This document shows positions 48,890-61,640 of a stretch of 64,000 bases of DNA, piece after piece. A program made the position numbers and the translations under genes. Source of the DNA: Bugula neritina (taxonomy: Eukaryota > Bryozoa > Gymnolaemata > Cheilostomatida > Bugulidae); NCBI GenBank assembly GCA_964035545.1, contig OZ037767.1:21579628-21643627 (forward strand), written 5' to 3'. Numbering within the stretch: position 1 is the stretch's first letter; the number at the start of each line of letters is the position of its first letter. A model generated the notes under the pieces. That model did no database searches and was not told where the DNA came from. It saw only the letters and a program-made list of their open reading frames with translations.

Positions 48890-49542
48890 TTGGAGAATTT
48901 TAACCTAACCGTCCAATATCAGTCAATACTTGTGCATCTTTTAAGTTTTACTAGATATGGAATGATTAGATCGCTTTATTGCATTTTTCTAATATTATCA
49001 TAGCAAGTTGATCGAATGCTGCAAATATTTATAATTTTTTTATAAGATATCAAGTCCAGGATTTCTCATTTATGTGCAAGGCCAGGCTAGTCCTAGAGAA
49101 ATTTTAACGGTAGTTGATGGAAGTTTTGCTGCAACTTTCCTCCATAATATTTCACAAATTTCCTCAATACAAAAATGATATGAGATCTGTTGCAAAGAAC
49201 TTCTGCTAATGTTTGAAATAAGTTATTTTTAGCCGTTTGTTATTTTGTTAATAAATGACAAAAGATTAAATATTTGACTTTTATTAATTAAGCTTTATTT
49301 TGCAACTTAAGTACAATTTACTGCGAGATTGTGAATTCTGATATGGAGTTATGATTTAAGCTGCTGCTACAGAATTCAATATTTAGTTTGTTGTAAGATT
49401 GAAACTAAAAAAGACAACTCAACAGGTCTAGTCAATCAACTGGTAATATTTTATTTTTATTTTATTGTTAAATAATAGTTGTGTATTGTAACGAGATATC
49501 ATAAATACATAATAAAAGACTCAATAACCCATAGACATCTGT
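48890..49542. other. Tail-to-tail gap between the SPIDR-like gene and COPB1
   Basis: A plus-strand AATAAA at 49250-49255 could end the SPIDR-like transcript. Minus-strand AATAAA motifs near 49449-49465, about 80-95 bases past the COPB1 stop, could end that one. There is no island or exon. Confidence 0.55.
49449..49465 (-). terminator. Candidate polyadenylation signals (COPB1)
   Basis: Clustered plus-strand tttatt motifs read AATAAA on the minus strand about 80-95 bases past the stop codon. Position and clustering suit a 3' end; there is no other support. Confidence 0.45.
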
Positions 49543-52500
49543 TTACTTTGTCTTCTTCTGAGATAGATTGATCTTGTCTCCCAGACTTAGAGCCATTCCC
49601 TGTAACCACCAAGATAATATTACAAACTGTGATACGCATCAGATACTTAGCATGAAATCCAAATACTTCATTTTTCCAGTCTAACATCATAAAATGCCAT
49701 TTAAAAGCTTACCTACCATCGCTCATAAAACAAATTAAGTTAATCATTGCACCCAGTGTGAGTGTTATAATGTAGCTCGACCACTGTCAAAGCTTGAGAC
49801 CACAGTTCAGTATTACATAACAGTTGTATGAAATGGCTTCAGCCAGGTAGTTGAATGGTGAAACTTGAGCTAGGTGCAGTATTGAAGACATGGGAAATTA
49901 GATTATAAATGTAACATGTTCCTGTGAGAATTTCAACCTGCACTCCAAACCAAAATTTGTTAAAAAATAAAAAGCTAGGGCAACTAAAATTTCTCAACCA
50001 CCGCACCTAAATGTGAAATTTCAGTTTTATATTGCATACGTATACAGAATTAATTGCTAGAGAGAAGCATGTTGGGACAGTTTAGTAGCTTGAGTACCTG
50101 GCTCTTAGCTCTGATTCTGATATGCCCGATGACAAGGGTGTCATCACTAGAGTTCAAAGGCTTTTCTACGGACACGTTGGCCAGAGCATCCTCACCAAAT
50201 ATAGACTTGGCATATAGATTAGCAGCTAGGAATCCACACTTCTTGTTGAATGACTGCAAGCAGAATTATACTATATGGCAATCTTAAACAAAGGAACTAC
50301 ACCCTATGATTGAGAAGACAGGTATATTACAAGTACTAACACAGAACTGTAAATTACTAACCATCGGAATGGAACTGCATTGTTAAAGAGTAACACTGTA
50401 TGGTAGAATCATGAATCACTAGATATAAGTATATTATCACAGAGCAGAATTACTTCATACTACAGTAGTGTATGTGTTTATCACATTCTTAATGCTAATT
50501 TATAAACTATATACGAACCTGATCTTCCTCGCTGAATGGAGTGATAGACTTCATGTTGGTTTTCTTAATGATATGCTGGAGATACTCATACATGTCAGTT
50601 ATATTTGTGTTGACGGAAACCTACAGCCAAATAACATTAGATGTCATATAAAGACACAAACGAAGCACCGCGAACTGAGTCACCACAAACTGATCACATC
50701 ACCGTATTCATTGGGTCTCCATATTATATATAAATCATCTCATTCAAATTCAGCATATAAAACTTGCGGTCATTATTGTGTGGAGTACACGCAGTGACCT
50801 ACCTTGTTTTCCCACTCAAACTCACTCCACATAGTCCTAAATTCAGCATCACTGCAGCTTGCAGGTAAAATGTAGTCCATGATGTCAATGTGAATGTCGT
50901 TGAGTACTACACACATTCTGTCACTTGCAGCCCCTGTCACATCATACACTACAAGAAATTTAGGTCAAGGTAACCTGTTAATACAGTGATATAAATTGAT
51001 AAGAGGCCGCCTAGTGGTGTTTCATTTCTAGTGATAAATGTGTCTAGTGATTCATACATGTGCAGATAACTTCCTTCCAATTTAAACTTCAAGGAACTTA
51101 CCAATATTGCCAAAGATAATTCCATTTTCTGTTGAAGCAACTTTGACATTAGCTTTAATATTACAGAAGTCATTTCCAGCAAGTGTCATTGGCATTGGTT
51201 TTTCTACCAGCTTCAGGTCACCTATTGATGGTATTAGAGTAACAAAATAAATTTGTGAAGTTTTACAATTTGCATATGTATCATAAAGTAACGGCCAATG
51301 AGAAGCTCAATGATGTTAAAAAGAGAATTTTCTGTACCAAGTAAATGCCAGCATCTTTTACTAATATAAAGAAGTTGACAGATTCTTCAAACACATTGAA
51401 TAAAAATTCCTACTTCTTTGACTAGCGTAAAGTATATTTACTAACCAAGGGTGGCCAACTCCAGAGTGAGATTCTGAAGAGTGTCTGTGGTTTGATTCAC
51501 TATCAGCACATCTAGCACGATATCATACTGATTGACATGCACGTACGCTTCAGCATAAACTGGGTCAGAGAAGCCGGTGAGTTGTGTCACCTGGAACAGG
51601 AAACGGTTTGTGAAGAATGTCAACAAGAACCTTTTACAAAAACCAAAGTCTATGTAATCAGAAGCAGCTGTTATTACTACCTGTTACAAAAATTACAGTG
51701 CATGCAACCAAATGCTTATCAAAAACAGTACTATTTGTGAAAAAAAACTTGCTATGTATGTATGCTTTCATAAGCACAGCTTCTACAGTTACTACAGTAG
51801 TTCGTACTTTGAAGGCACATCAAACGTGCCTATTAGAACATAAAATTTACACTATTCTCTCTCACACAGCAGCAAACAAGCATATGGCACAACTTTCGCA
51901 TAATTTTCTTTTAAACAAAAAATTTAATCTCGGCATTCACATAGACAGCATCAAATGACCTTTCAGATGATTGCCATTGCTCCAGTGTGAAATGTCTACA
52001 TTAGTGATTGCTTAACACATTACAGTTAAATATAATGATTCTAAACAGATAACGAAGCATTTCTAATTATTATTGCAGTACTAACAGTGATTATATAATA
52101 TATGTTTATATGTATTTATTTATAAATAATTATACTTTTACTAGTAGATCAATTGAATTGATCGTAAACACTTTTTTCTAGTCATTAGACTTTACACAGC
52201 CAAATTCCAATAATATTCATATTCTAATGATATTGATAACATAAACTCAAGGAGCTTATCATGATCATATACAACTAGCTCAGCTCTAACAAGTGCTATA
52301 AAAATTTTCCAATTTATCACAGCGTTTTGCTAATGAACATCACAACTTTTAAAGCTCATTGAACTGAAAAAGAACATGAGAATGTAGCAGGCCAATCATT
52401 AAACTTTCCTCACTAAGATTAGTCTGGTAGCAGAATGCATATAAGTGCTACTCCACAATGTCAAGCAAGAAGAGGTGTGACAGTACTAACATCACTGCTG

Positions 52501-55500
52501 ACATGCTATTATTAATAGTGAAGCAAGTAGCACTTCCAATATTGCTGCCACCAGAACTAGTGCTGACCTTGTTCAACTTGCTGCCGGCAAGAGAAGAAGT
52601 GTCTTTCTTGTCAGAGCCACCCAGGGCCTGTGATAGAGTCAGCTCAAACATGTCCTCCGTCTGTCCCAACTCATTCTTTGGAGCCAGTTGGCCGAACCTG
52701 ATTGGATCATCTGCTTGTACCTTCACCACCTTCTTTGTTACCGTCTATAGTACAGAGATATGCATTCACAACAAGTTAGCAACAAATCAAACTGCTATCA
52801 ATGCCATCCACTAATTATTTAGTGTTGCCTACTACTACAATAAAACATTAACATAAGCTACATAAATTCTTCTATCGCCTCTCATTTTAAATTTAAAATG
52901 GAATGAAATCAGATAAAAATGAGCAGCTAATAACTCAATAAAATAATTTTCTTTTTTTAATATAGGGATCATTAATTACCATCCACAAATGTGCTATTTT
53001 TCTTCTAGCAATCAATAATTCATTGGTTATTATTTCCAGCAGCTTTTCGTGTAGTGCCCAGTTATCACACCCCACAAGAAACTGATCCATTCAACCACAT
53101 TCACACCCATTTGACCACACCCACTTAACCACACCCACAGCCACTTGACCACACCTACAGCCATTTGACCACACCCACAGCTATTTGACCAGGCCTACCT
53201 TTTGCTTTTCCTCAGCTGATTTCACCAGAAGCATCTTGTCTAAGCTTTCTCTGCAAAGTTTGTTGAAGACCTCCAGAAGAAGATCAGAGGGTTCAGACAG
53301 CACGTTGAGACAGAGAGCAATTCTGTCCACGTCGTCATCATTGATTGGTTTGTCAGCCAAACCTGACTTGCCCAGGTGTAGCATGGAGGACATGATTAGC
53401 ATAGCTTCAGCTCTAAATGACTGCAACACACCAGAGCTAGTAGAGATAGAAAGCCAAGCTAACATAACATCACGGTAAAATGATAACGGAGGTCTCAAGG
53501 CAAGGCTATACCAGTGAAATCAGCAGATGACCTGTTATTTGCACTGAGACTGGCTTACAGTATCAATGCTGTGAAGATGTGCATAAGTTTACTAATCACT
53601 TGTATAAGAATCAATGTTGCTTTGAAGGCATCAGAATATACAAACAATTGCTCACACATAGTGATAGTTTAGTGTTACACTGTGATATGGCTAATGAGCT
53701 ACACTAGGCTAATTGAGGCTCACCGTAAGAAACTGACAGTAGAATAAGTGGATCAACTCACATTCTGTCTGGAGGTGCTGGGATTGACCAGGGGAAACCT
53801 CATGGCCAGCTTAGTGAGGACAGTAGACAGCGCAGCACCGGCAAAGAAATCCCCGGCCATAAGAAAACCTCTCAGTGGTGGTCTGGATGCATCTTTCTTG
53901 GCTCTGGCCACAGCAGTGAAAGCACTCTGACTCACATATGTACCTGCACAGACATGCAAAGTAATTACAGTCACTAGTTTAATTAGAAAGTATGTCATTC
54001 TTAAAACAAGAAGGAGGGCAAAGAAGGGGAGAGAAATGAGAGACTGATTGAGAGACGACGGATGATGGTAGAAAGAAATAAATAAGAAATAGGAAAAATG
54101 AGACAGAAAAAAAGAAAATAAAGGACAAAGTGAGGGAGAATAAGAAATGGGTGGAAAAAAAAGAAATGGAGATGAGAGATGAAGGGTGGGAAGAGTTGAG
54201 AGAAAGAGCAGGCGAAACGGGGAAAGTAGTAAGAGAGAAATGAGGAATGGAGGGAGAAAGTTCAGGGAGAGAGAGAAAGAAATGAGAGACAAAGTGAGGA
54301 AGAAAGAAAACACAACTATAATACCACACATGGGTAAGCAAGGAGAAAAGAAAGACATACCGTCTGCTGTCACCATTCTCTGTACAGTACCAGACTGCAT
54401 CGTAGCATCTTCAGAGCTGTCTTCTTCACCTGCAGCTTTTCTCAACTCATCTTCAACTATCGGAATCTACAAATACACAACACACAAACACTCTATAGCA
54501 ATCTACAATATAAACAAGCCATTTGTTTCTGTTAGCAAACCATAAACTAACTTGCAGCTCAGTATAGACTGGTACGCCGCCCTACACAGCAGCTCACTCA
54601 TCAACTACATCTTAAAGCTATAGACCGACTGACCTCCCCTAGACTCTGTCTAATAAGAGTCATAACATTCTGGATCTCCTCACTGGTAGAGCAGTATTCC
54701 CCCAGGATCCACAGGGCAGCCCTGAATATCCTCACTTTCTTGATGGTGGGAAACACTTCTATCATCTTGCTGAGAACAACTGGCCGCAGGGACTCGAACC
54801 TCTGTACAGCTTCTCTGACAAACACCAGAACGTCTCTGGCAGCTAGCTCTGAGGAGTCGCTTAGAAACTCCATCAGCTGAAAGTAAGATAATGAATACAG
54901 CTACTATACGTGTCATATACAGCTACTATACGTGTCATATACAGCTACTATACGTGTCATATACAGCTACTATACGTGTCATATACAGCTACTATACGTG
55001 TCATATACAGCTACTATACGTGTCATATACAACTACTATACGTGTCATATACAGCTACTATACGTGTCATATACAGCTACTATACGTGTCATATACAGCT
55101 ACTATACGTGTCATATATAGCTACTATACGTGTCATATACAGCTACTACACTATACTTACCACTGGTATGATAGAGGGGGCTACATCAGGGAAGCGAACA
55201 CTGCACTGATGCAGAGTTTTCACCAGTAGCTGCCGGTACTTTACGGCATCGTCTTGTTCAACAGCTTCATTTGTCTTAATGACTTCTTTTTTCAGTACAA
55301 GCACCATCTGGAATATACAGTTGAAGAGGTCAGTCTATTTACAGGTAGACCAACTCTTTAGGTAACACAAGAGAAGCAAAGACAGCAAGTAGAATAACAA
55401 CCCATACTCACGTCATCAATGTTCCTTGAACTGACAAGATCTAAAGTCAGATCGAGAGTTTTCTTTCTAACCTCCAGGTCTGTGGCAGAAAGAACTCTCA

Positions 55501-58345
55501 TGATATCCATTACAAGATCTTGGAGCACCTGTATAACACAGAAAAGATAGAGATTGAGCCACTATATATACTTGGAGCAGAACCACACATAGACAAGAGT
55601 CTACAGATTATACATAAAGACATTTGACAAAGCCAACAGGACAAGATACCTTGTCATGAGTCTCAGCCATGGCCACGAGTCTGTCTAAGACAATGAGTTT
55701 AACATTGTTGTCACTCTCCTTGACGATCAGCTCGATGTAGCAAGTAGCGGCGGCCTTCACAGCTGACGGAGCTCTACACACATATAGTAAAACTTAATTA
55801 TAAGAGTTGAAAGAAAAGTCAAGATAACCTGGAACAAGCATCAAAAAATACATTGAGTTGCATAAATAAGATCATTATAAAGACAAAACAGCCTAGTGAG
55901 TGCATTAAGTCACAAATTAAGGCTACACCGTCCAGCAAACTACAGGATATAAACATGCAACAGAGCCAGAGCCAATAAGAGCATACAAACTAACCCAGAG
56001 AGGGTGATGAGTGTACCGGCAGCTTCGTACTTGACAGCAGGACTGGATGACTGCAGGAGGTTGTAGATGCAGGTGATAAATCTACTTCTCTCGGAGGGGT
56101 TGCTGTGACACACCTGGACACAGAGACAGCGCGCTGACTATATGCTACACACAGGTGCTGATATATATAGCCCAATATTCTAGATCACAGTTAGCTGAGT
56201 GTCTTCAAGCATTAACAAGTATATATGTTCCATATAACTATATATGCTCTACATATATGTTATACTATTCCACTCTTATTTCATATTGTCTTTTATAAAG
56301 TTGTTTGTAAAAACACACAGAAAAATATATTAACACTATAACTCCAACTCCTTGCATGTATTTTAAAATTTTTCAGCTATTTTTAGAGCTTCCACAGACT
56401 ATTTCTCCGACAGAACATAAAAGTAGCTGCTATATAACGCAGTGTACAACCCACCTTGTAGATGAGCTCGACTATGACCAGCTGTAGAATGTCTCCGAAG
56501 CTTTGCACCTGGTCTATACAGGAGCTGAGGTAGTTGAGAGCTCTCTCCTGGTCGGCTTGAATGAGCATCATGAATGCGTTTCTCTTGCAGGACATATCCT
56601 GCTCTTGTTCGAGGAAACTGGCAATCAGCTCCGGGGCATCCGGTATGAGAACCTCATGACTCCTGCAAACAGCACATTTATAGATGAACATATCTGGCTC
56701 TAGACGAACTAGCATTATGGTAGACCACACACTAAATACACAGACAGTGTGGTAAAGTTTCTGTTGTTACACCACAGCAACAAAACAGCTGTTGATAATG
56801 TTTCTGTAGCAAACCAGCAGCATGTGAAGCACTTCCAAAAACATTCTCCAAACAAGCCATTTGCAATGCTGTACTCCCTGAAACGCAAGTTACTCACTTT
56901 TCTTTCTCTCAATATCTAATAATAAGCAGGGCTGTTTGCCTGTATGAACGTTTAACCTACCTGTAGATGGTGAATATAGCCAAAACTGCGTTTCTCCGGA
57001 CATATTTGTGGCGATGTTCTAGACAAGCCCGTATTGTAGGCATGAGAGGCTCAAGGAGCTCAGGCTCTTTCAGCTTACACAGAAACCTGAGCGTACATCC
57101 TCTGATGTACTCATTCGGGTGTTGCAGATCCTGCATATAACAACAGGTAAGTAATATAGTTAATGGCATAGAAGTGAGTTTCTTATGCTGAATGTGACAC
57201 TAGAGAGCAGGTGACAGAATGTGACACTAGAAAGAGTAGGTGACATAAGGTGACAGCATGTGATACCGGAGAGAGCAGGTCTTATTGCACTAAGTGTTAG
57301 ACTTATTACCACATTTCTTAGCAACCCTACTACATGCATACACACCCACACACGCACACATGCATTCATATATATATAAATTGAATCAAGTTGAAAAAAT
57401 TTTACAATCTTGCAAGTGTGAGGAGAAAGAAGTAAAGAAGATATAAATTCCAAATGATTGAACGTAAAGTGGTTTGATAGTTACTTAGAGCACTTGAATA
57501 CCGACCTTTCGGTATGCATCACACACGAGGATGTACTCATGCATCATTTTCCCGTCAGGGGTGTACTTAGGAACCACCTCCCAGAATATCAACAGAAGCT
57601 TTTTCAACTCATGATCCTTTGTCGGCATTGCAAACCTGCACATTGCGCAAGCAATAACAACATATCAACATGATAGAGGCATGGAAAAGCAGGCTACAGC
57701 ATAAATTTTTTATTACACTCAAGTATTAGGCCTTCAAACCTACAGTTCTCCTACATTATTTTATAAAAACATTCACCAAAATTAACTGAAACATAAACCA
57801 AAGCAAAAGGAAAGTGAAAACAAGTACCTAATGACGTGCATGAGTAGAGATGCCCCGACTCGCTCACCCCCTAGAACCATGTGAATCAGCTTCTTGATGG
57901 CTTCTTTCTTGTCGCCAACTTTCCCTTTCTCTGTAGAAATGTTAACCAGTCGCAATAAAAATGGTAAAATGTCAAAATCAAAATCTAATTTCACCCATAT
58001 ACCTACCATAAATGATCTAGGAATAATTTCAGGTGTTTTAATATTTTTAAATTAATAAACTTACAGAAGCAATCAACTAAGGAAAATGTTACATAAGACT
58101 AAACAATCAACTGCTATAATTTGTAGTCGAGTAGATAAAATACTTTGCAGGCTTTATTTTCAAAACCAATATAGCAACTATGTTTCATCAGTTTGTTATT
58201 GTAGAAAGGCAAGTTCTTCATGAAAAGTGCTACAAATGGAGACATACATACCAAGCATTTGCTTTAAATCTTGATCATTGGGAAAGTCTCCTTCTTGGGG
58301 GTTGGCAATTAGAGTATAACATGACTGTTCTGCTAAACTAGTCAT
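49543..58345 (-). CDS. COPB1: Coatomer subunit beta (beta-COP), 955 aa
   Basis: Twenty coding exons: 58345-58252, 57930-57828, 57635-57506, 57130-56961, 56662-56455, 56113-55995, 55773-55650, 55528-55412, 55307-55161, 54876-54634, 54466-54361, 53943-53762, 53420-53199, 52744-52568, 51590-51446, 51221-51102, 50948-50803, 50620-50519, 50253-50098, 49599-49543. Beta-COP is part of the COPI coat that drives Golgi-to-ER and intra-Golgi vesicle budding. The N-terminal adaptin-like solenoid is clear ([94 protein letters not shown]). The appendage region follows ([67 protein letters not shown]), ending LSQKKTK. Human COPB1 is 953 aa. All exon phases close. The start is chosen because [13 protein letters not shown] agrees with the family N-terminus. 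Confidence 0.97.
53075..53198. repeat. 20-bp tandem repeat at the donor of COPB1 intron 13
   Basis: On the gene's strand the units read GTGGGTGTGGTCAAATGGCT, and the first (GTAGGCCTGGTCAAATAGCT) starts exactly at the 5' splice site. About six copies decay with distance from the donor. Confidence 0.88.
54003..54310 (+). repeat. Long polypurine tract in COPB1 intron 11
   Basis: About 300 bases of nearly uninterrupted A/G (gagagaaatgagagac, gaaagaaaat and similar), so the transcript is U/C-rich. It is not a regular tandem repeat. The long minus-strand frame through it (Leu/Phe/Ser-rich) is a by-product. Triplex-forming potential is possible. Confidence 0.85.
54890..55146. repeat. 22-bp minisatellite filling COPB1 intron 9
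   Basis: About 11.5 nearly identical copies of cagctactatacgtgtcata/ta. On the gene's strand each unit begins GTATATGACACGTATAGTAG, in register with the donor GTAAGTATAGTGTAGTAGCT. High identity suggests recent expansion. Confidence 0.95.
57180..57292. repeat. Degenerate tandem repeat of about 25 bp in COPB1 intron 3
   Basis: Four variants of gtgacactagagagcagg lie near the acceptor of exon 4. Confidence 0.7.
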
Positions 58346-58899
58346 CTTGGAACTCGAATATTACGTCTGTAAAACAAAAAGTAAAATAATTACAGTAGAC
58401 ATAGAATAAACCCCTGACATTTCAATTACATAGAAACAACATGCTGAAAAGATAATGGTAATGTTGGCCACACACAAATAACTTTTTTAAACTCACATAA
58501 TAATGAAAGTTTAAAAATTTTGGAAAATAAAAATACAAGATATTTATACTAATATTGATGGGCTAATACTGCTGCAGCTTCTATCATTTTACACATTCAA
58601 CTAATTGCTACAAAATTTAAAAATAATCAAGCAAGTTCGGTGTTTGATGCTGATTTCAATTATGATTATTGAATGGCACAAACCACGCTCATTGCAATAC
58701 AGTTTTTTTATTAGGATATTTAGTAAATCTGAATAGCATTACGAAGTACATTGATTGTTGATGCTGACTTAGCAGCAAAATAAATACTTTTTTTATAGTT
58801 TTCAACACAAGACTATTTCACATTAACACTGAAAATGCCTGTGATAAGATTAAATATATTGAAAATGTTAACAGTATCTGTATGAGTATGGCGAAGAAT

Positions 58900-59646
58900 A
58901 TAAATTTCAGTATTCTAATTCGATGAGACTGAGTTAGTGAGTATGATAAGTATGAGTGTGAGTCGCAGTATCAGTATGGGTATCAACTATCAAGACGAAC
59001 TATTAGTTTAAGCAAGCATATACTAATACGGTACAGAACTTGAAAGTAGAAGTAAAAGTAAAAGTCTGGGCACACCTGGAAGTTAAATATTTTTGAAAAA
59101 AAAACAATATGTTGGTGGCCGTTCTACCTGATATTGCAAATACCTACCATAAAATCACTACCAGTATCGCTAACAGTGTCTTGTTAAACTTAATACATAT
59201 TTTGTAGTTGGGAAAAAACTAAAAGTAAATGCGTTTATAATTACTAGTATTACTATTAGTATTTATTTTTAATATAAGAACCACAATTATCACTATAATA
59301 TTTATATCAACATGATGCTACAAGTACATCTTATCAATAACTGTAGTAATAGTTTAAAGGTTATAAGTACAAGTATTACCATTAGTATTAACACAATATT
59401 AACATTAAGTGAATATCAATATCAATTATTAAACAGAATAATCCTTATGGCTTACAGTTATGAGTTATAGTTTAGTTATGAAACTTATAACTTACAAAAG
59501 TTATCAGTATGACTATGAGTATCACTTATTTCTTATCATTTATTAGAGCTTATTTATCACTATCAGTGTGACTGTATCACTATGGGTATCACTATCACTA
59601 TCAGTATCAGAATAAATGACTATCAGTATGAGTATGACTATCACTT
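58900..59646. repeat. Composite degenerate hexamer island 4, left part
   Basis: TATGAG/TATGAT/TATCAG words at 58920-58985, gaagtaaaagtaaaag near 59045, ttactagtattactattag at 59240-59260 and TATCAC/TATCAG/TATGAG/TATGAC words at 59500-59643, running directly into the truncated LINE. Confidence 0.8.
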
Positions 59647-61203
59647 TTTGAAACATCTGAGATCTTTAATGAATACTTTCAAAGTGTTTTTTCGAAAAGT
59701 GACTCTTATTCTATAGCTCTTGGGACCACTGAAAATTGCCCCATAAAGGTTACAAGTGATGGGGTTCTTAAATTGTTGAAAGAGCTCAAAAATGGGAAAG
59801 CTCCTGGCCCAGATATGTTAAGAAAAGAAGACCTTTGTCTGAATTTGGAGATTACCAGTAAGATTCTGTCTAAAATATTCCAATACTCACTAGATATTGG
59901 GCAACTGCCTTACATATGGAAAGTGGCTAATGTGGTACCTATTCATAAAAAAGGTAATCGGGAAGATCCAGGAAACTTTAGACCAGTTTCACTGACATGC
60001 ATTTCATGTAAAATGCTAGAACACATTGTGCTTAGTAATATTCAAAAAGATCTCGAAAAAATTATAAAACCTCATCAACATGGATTTAGAAGAGGGCTGT
60101 CATGCACTAATCAATTAGTGACTACTGTAAATGAAATTATGAAACTAGTAGATGACAATAATGTGGTTCACGCAGCAATATTAGATTTTTCTAAGGCTTT
60201 CGACAGGGTGTCTCACAGTCTGTTGGTTGGGAAGTTGTTGAGGTCGGGGATTGACCCGGGCATAGTTCGATGGATCAAAGATTTTTTGTCCAATAGATTA
60301 CAAAGAGTGGTTATAGAAGGAATTGCTTCCAATGATTTGGCTGTTTCTTCGGGAGTTCCACAGGGTTCTGTGCTTGGGCCGTCCATGTTTTTGGTCTACA
60401 TCAATGACATATCAGACATTCTCCAGTCATCCTCGATTAAACTTTTTGCAGATGATGTGTTATTTTATCGCCCAAATAATACTCTAGAAGATGCAGTTAA
60501 ATTTCAAAAGGATTTGGCTTCACTTGAACAATGGGCTTCTCAGTGGAAAATGTCTTTTAATACTGAGAAATGTCAGATTGTTTGGTTTGCTAGGCAGGAT
60601 TGCGACAATTATAGTCCTGAATATTTTTTAAACAACATACCACTAGCCTTAGTGAAGAGTTTTAAATACCTTGGTGTCTTTATTTCAAATAACTTTAGTT
60701 GGGATTTGCACATAGAGACAATAACAGCTAGGGCTAGCCAAAGATTGGGTATGATTAAACACGTGCTCTTTGATGCCCCACGGAGGGTGAAGCGGGTTGC
60801 CTACCTCACTTTGTGTAGGCCACTGCTGGAATATGCGTGTGAGGTCTGGGACCCCCATCTTGCAAGACAGGTTTCATTGCTAGAGGGCGTCCAGAGGAAG
60901 GCAATTAGATTTATTTTAGGTATTAAGGGCAGAAATAGCGTTACTGAAGGGAGAATTTTTCTAGAGCTGGAAATTCTGGAATTGAGGCACAGAAATGCCA
61001 GAATGTCCCTGATGCTAAAGTTTTTATCAGGCAGCAGCCACACTTCTTTTATTGAGAGTTTTAATCAAATACAAAATAACATTCATAGTTACCAGACTCG
61101 TTCAGTTTTAGAGGGTGCTCCATTGGCTGTGTGTGCAAATACTAGTTTTTACTTACATAGTTTTTTATCTAGAACATCGCGCGATCTACGCGGACTACCG
61201 TAA
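59646..61203 (+). mobile_element. 5'-truncated non-LTR retrotransposon (CR1/L2/jockey-like reverse transcriptase)
   Basis: An uninterrupted frame runs from about 59647 to the stop at 61201-61203; the first ATG is at 59773 (476 codons). It encodes a LINE reverse transcriptase: LKNGKAPGPD, FRPVSLTCISCKMLE, HGFRRGLSCTNQL, LDFSKAFDRVSHSLL, SSGVPQGSVLGP and the catalytic FADD (60445-60456), then FKYLGVFIS and LEYACEVWDP. It ends in the usual SFLSRTSRDLRGLP-type tail. The apurinic endonuclease expected upstream is absent, the normal product of incomplete reverse transcription. The 3' untranslated part is short, and the sequence returns to TATCAG-type repeats within about 100 bases. The lack of stops over 1.5 kb suggests recent insertion. 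Clade assignment rests on motif style only. Confidence 0.9.
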
Positions 61204-61281
61204 AATTCAAGTCTTTTTTACGATATAACGACCTTCTTTTGCCCGGCATCGGGATCTAAAGGTTCTTGAGTTACCTAGACC

Positions 61282-61640
61282 TATTAGTATTAGTATTATA
61301 CCGGTATGATTATCACCATGAGTATGACTATCAGTGATACTGATACTATCAGTATCAGTGTCACTATCAGTATCAGTGTCACTGTCTAACTCTATCGGTA
61401 TGAGTGTGAGTTGGTGAGTGTCAGTAGCCGCAGGACTACTACTAGCCACTAGGACTACAGGTACCCCAGTAGAAGTATTTTATTGATATTTAATTTGAAT
61501 TTCATACTTATAGGTAATTGTTATTACTGATACTGATACTCAGTGATAGTGATAATAACTCTCCCTCTCAGTACGAGTATGAAACTCAAATTTAAGTTGA
61601 GTATCACTAAAAGTAAAAGTAAATTAAAATTTGAATAATT
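61282..61640. repeat. Composite degenerate hexamer island 4, right part
   Basis: tattagtattagtattata at 61282-61300; TATGAG/TATCAG/TGTCAC words at 61305-61415; gatactgatactcag near 61530; actaaaagtaaaagtaaat near 61605. It continues the island on the 3' side of the LINE. Confidence 0.8.

Noticed and set aside
50468-50797. 109-codon plus-strand frame
   Set aside because: Lies antisense over COPB1 exon 18 and its intron; no domain and no splice support.
53753-54445. 230-codon minus-strand frame, Leu/Phe/Ser-rich, looking like a membrane protein
   Set aside because: It is COPB1 exon 12 and exon 11 sequence joined by read-through of the polypyrimidine intron; splice sites at 53943 and 54361 remove the hydrophobic part.
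54891-55229. Plus-strand frames of 62-112 codons with a YYTCHIQLL-type repeat
   Set aside because: A by-product of the 22-bp array in COPB1 intron 9, antisense to the gene.
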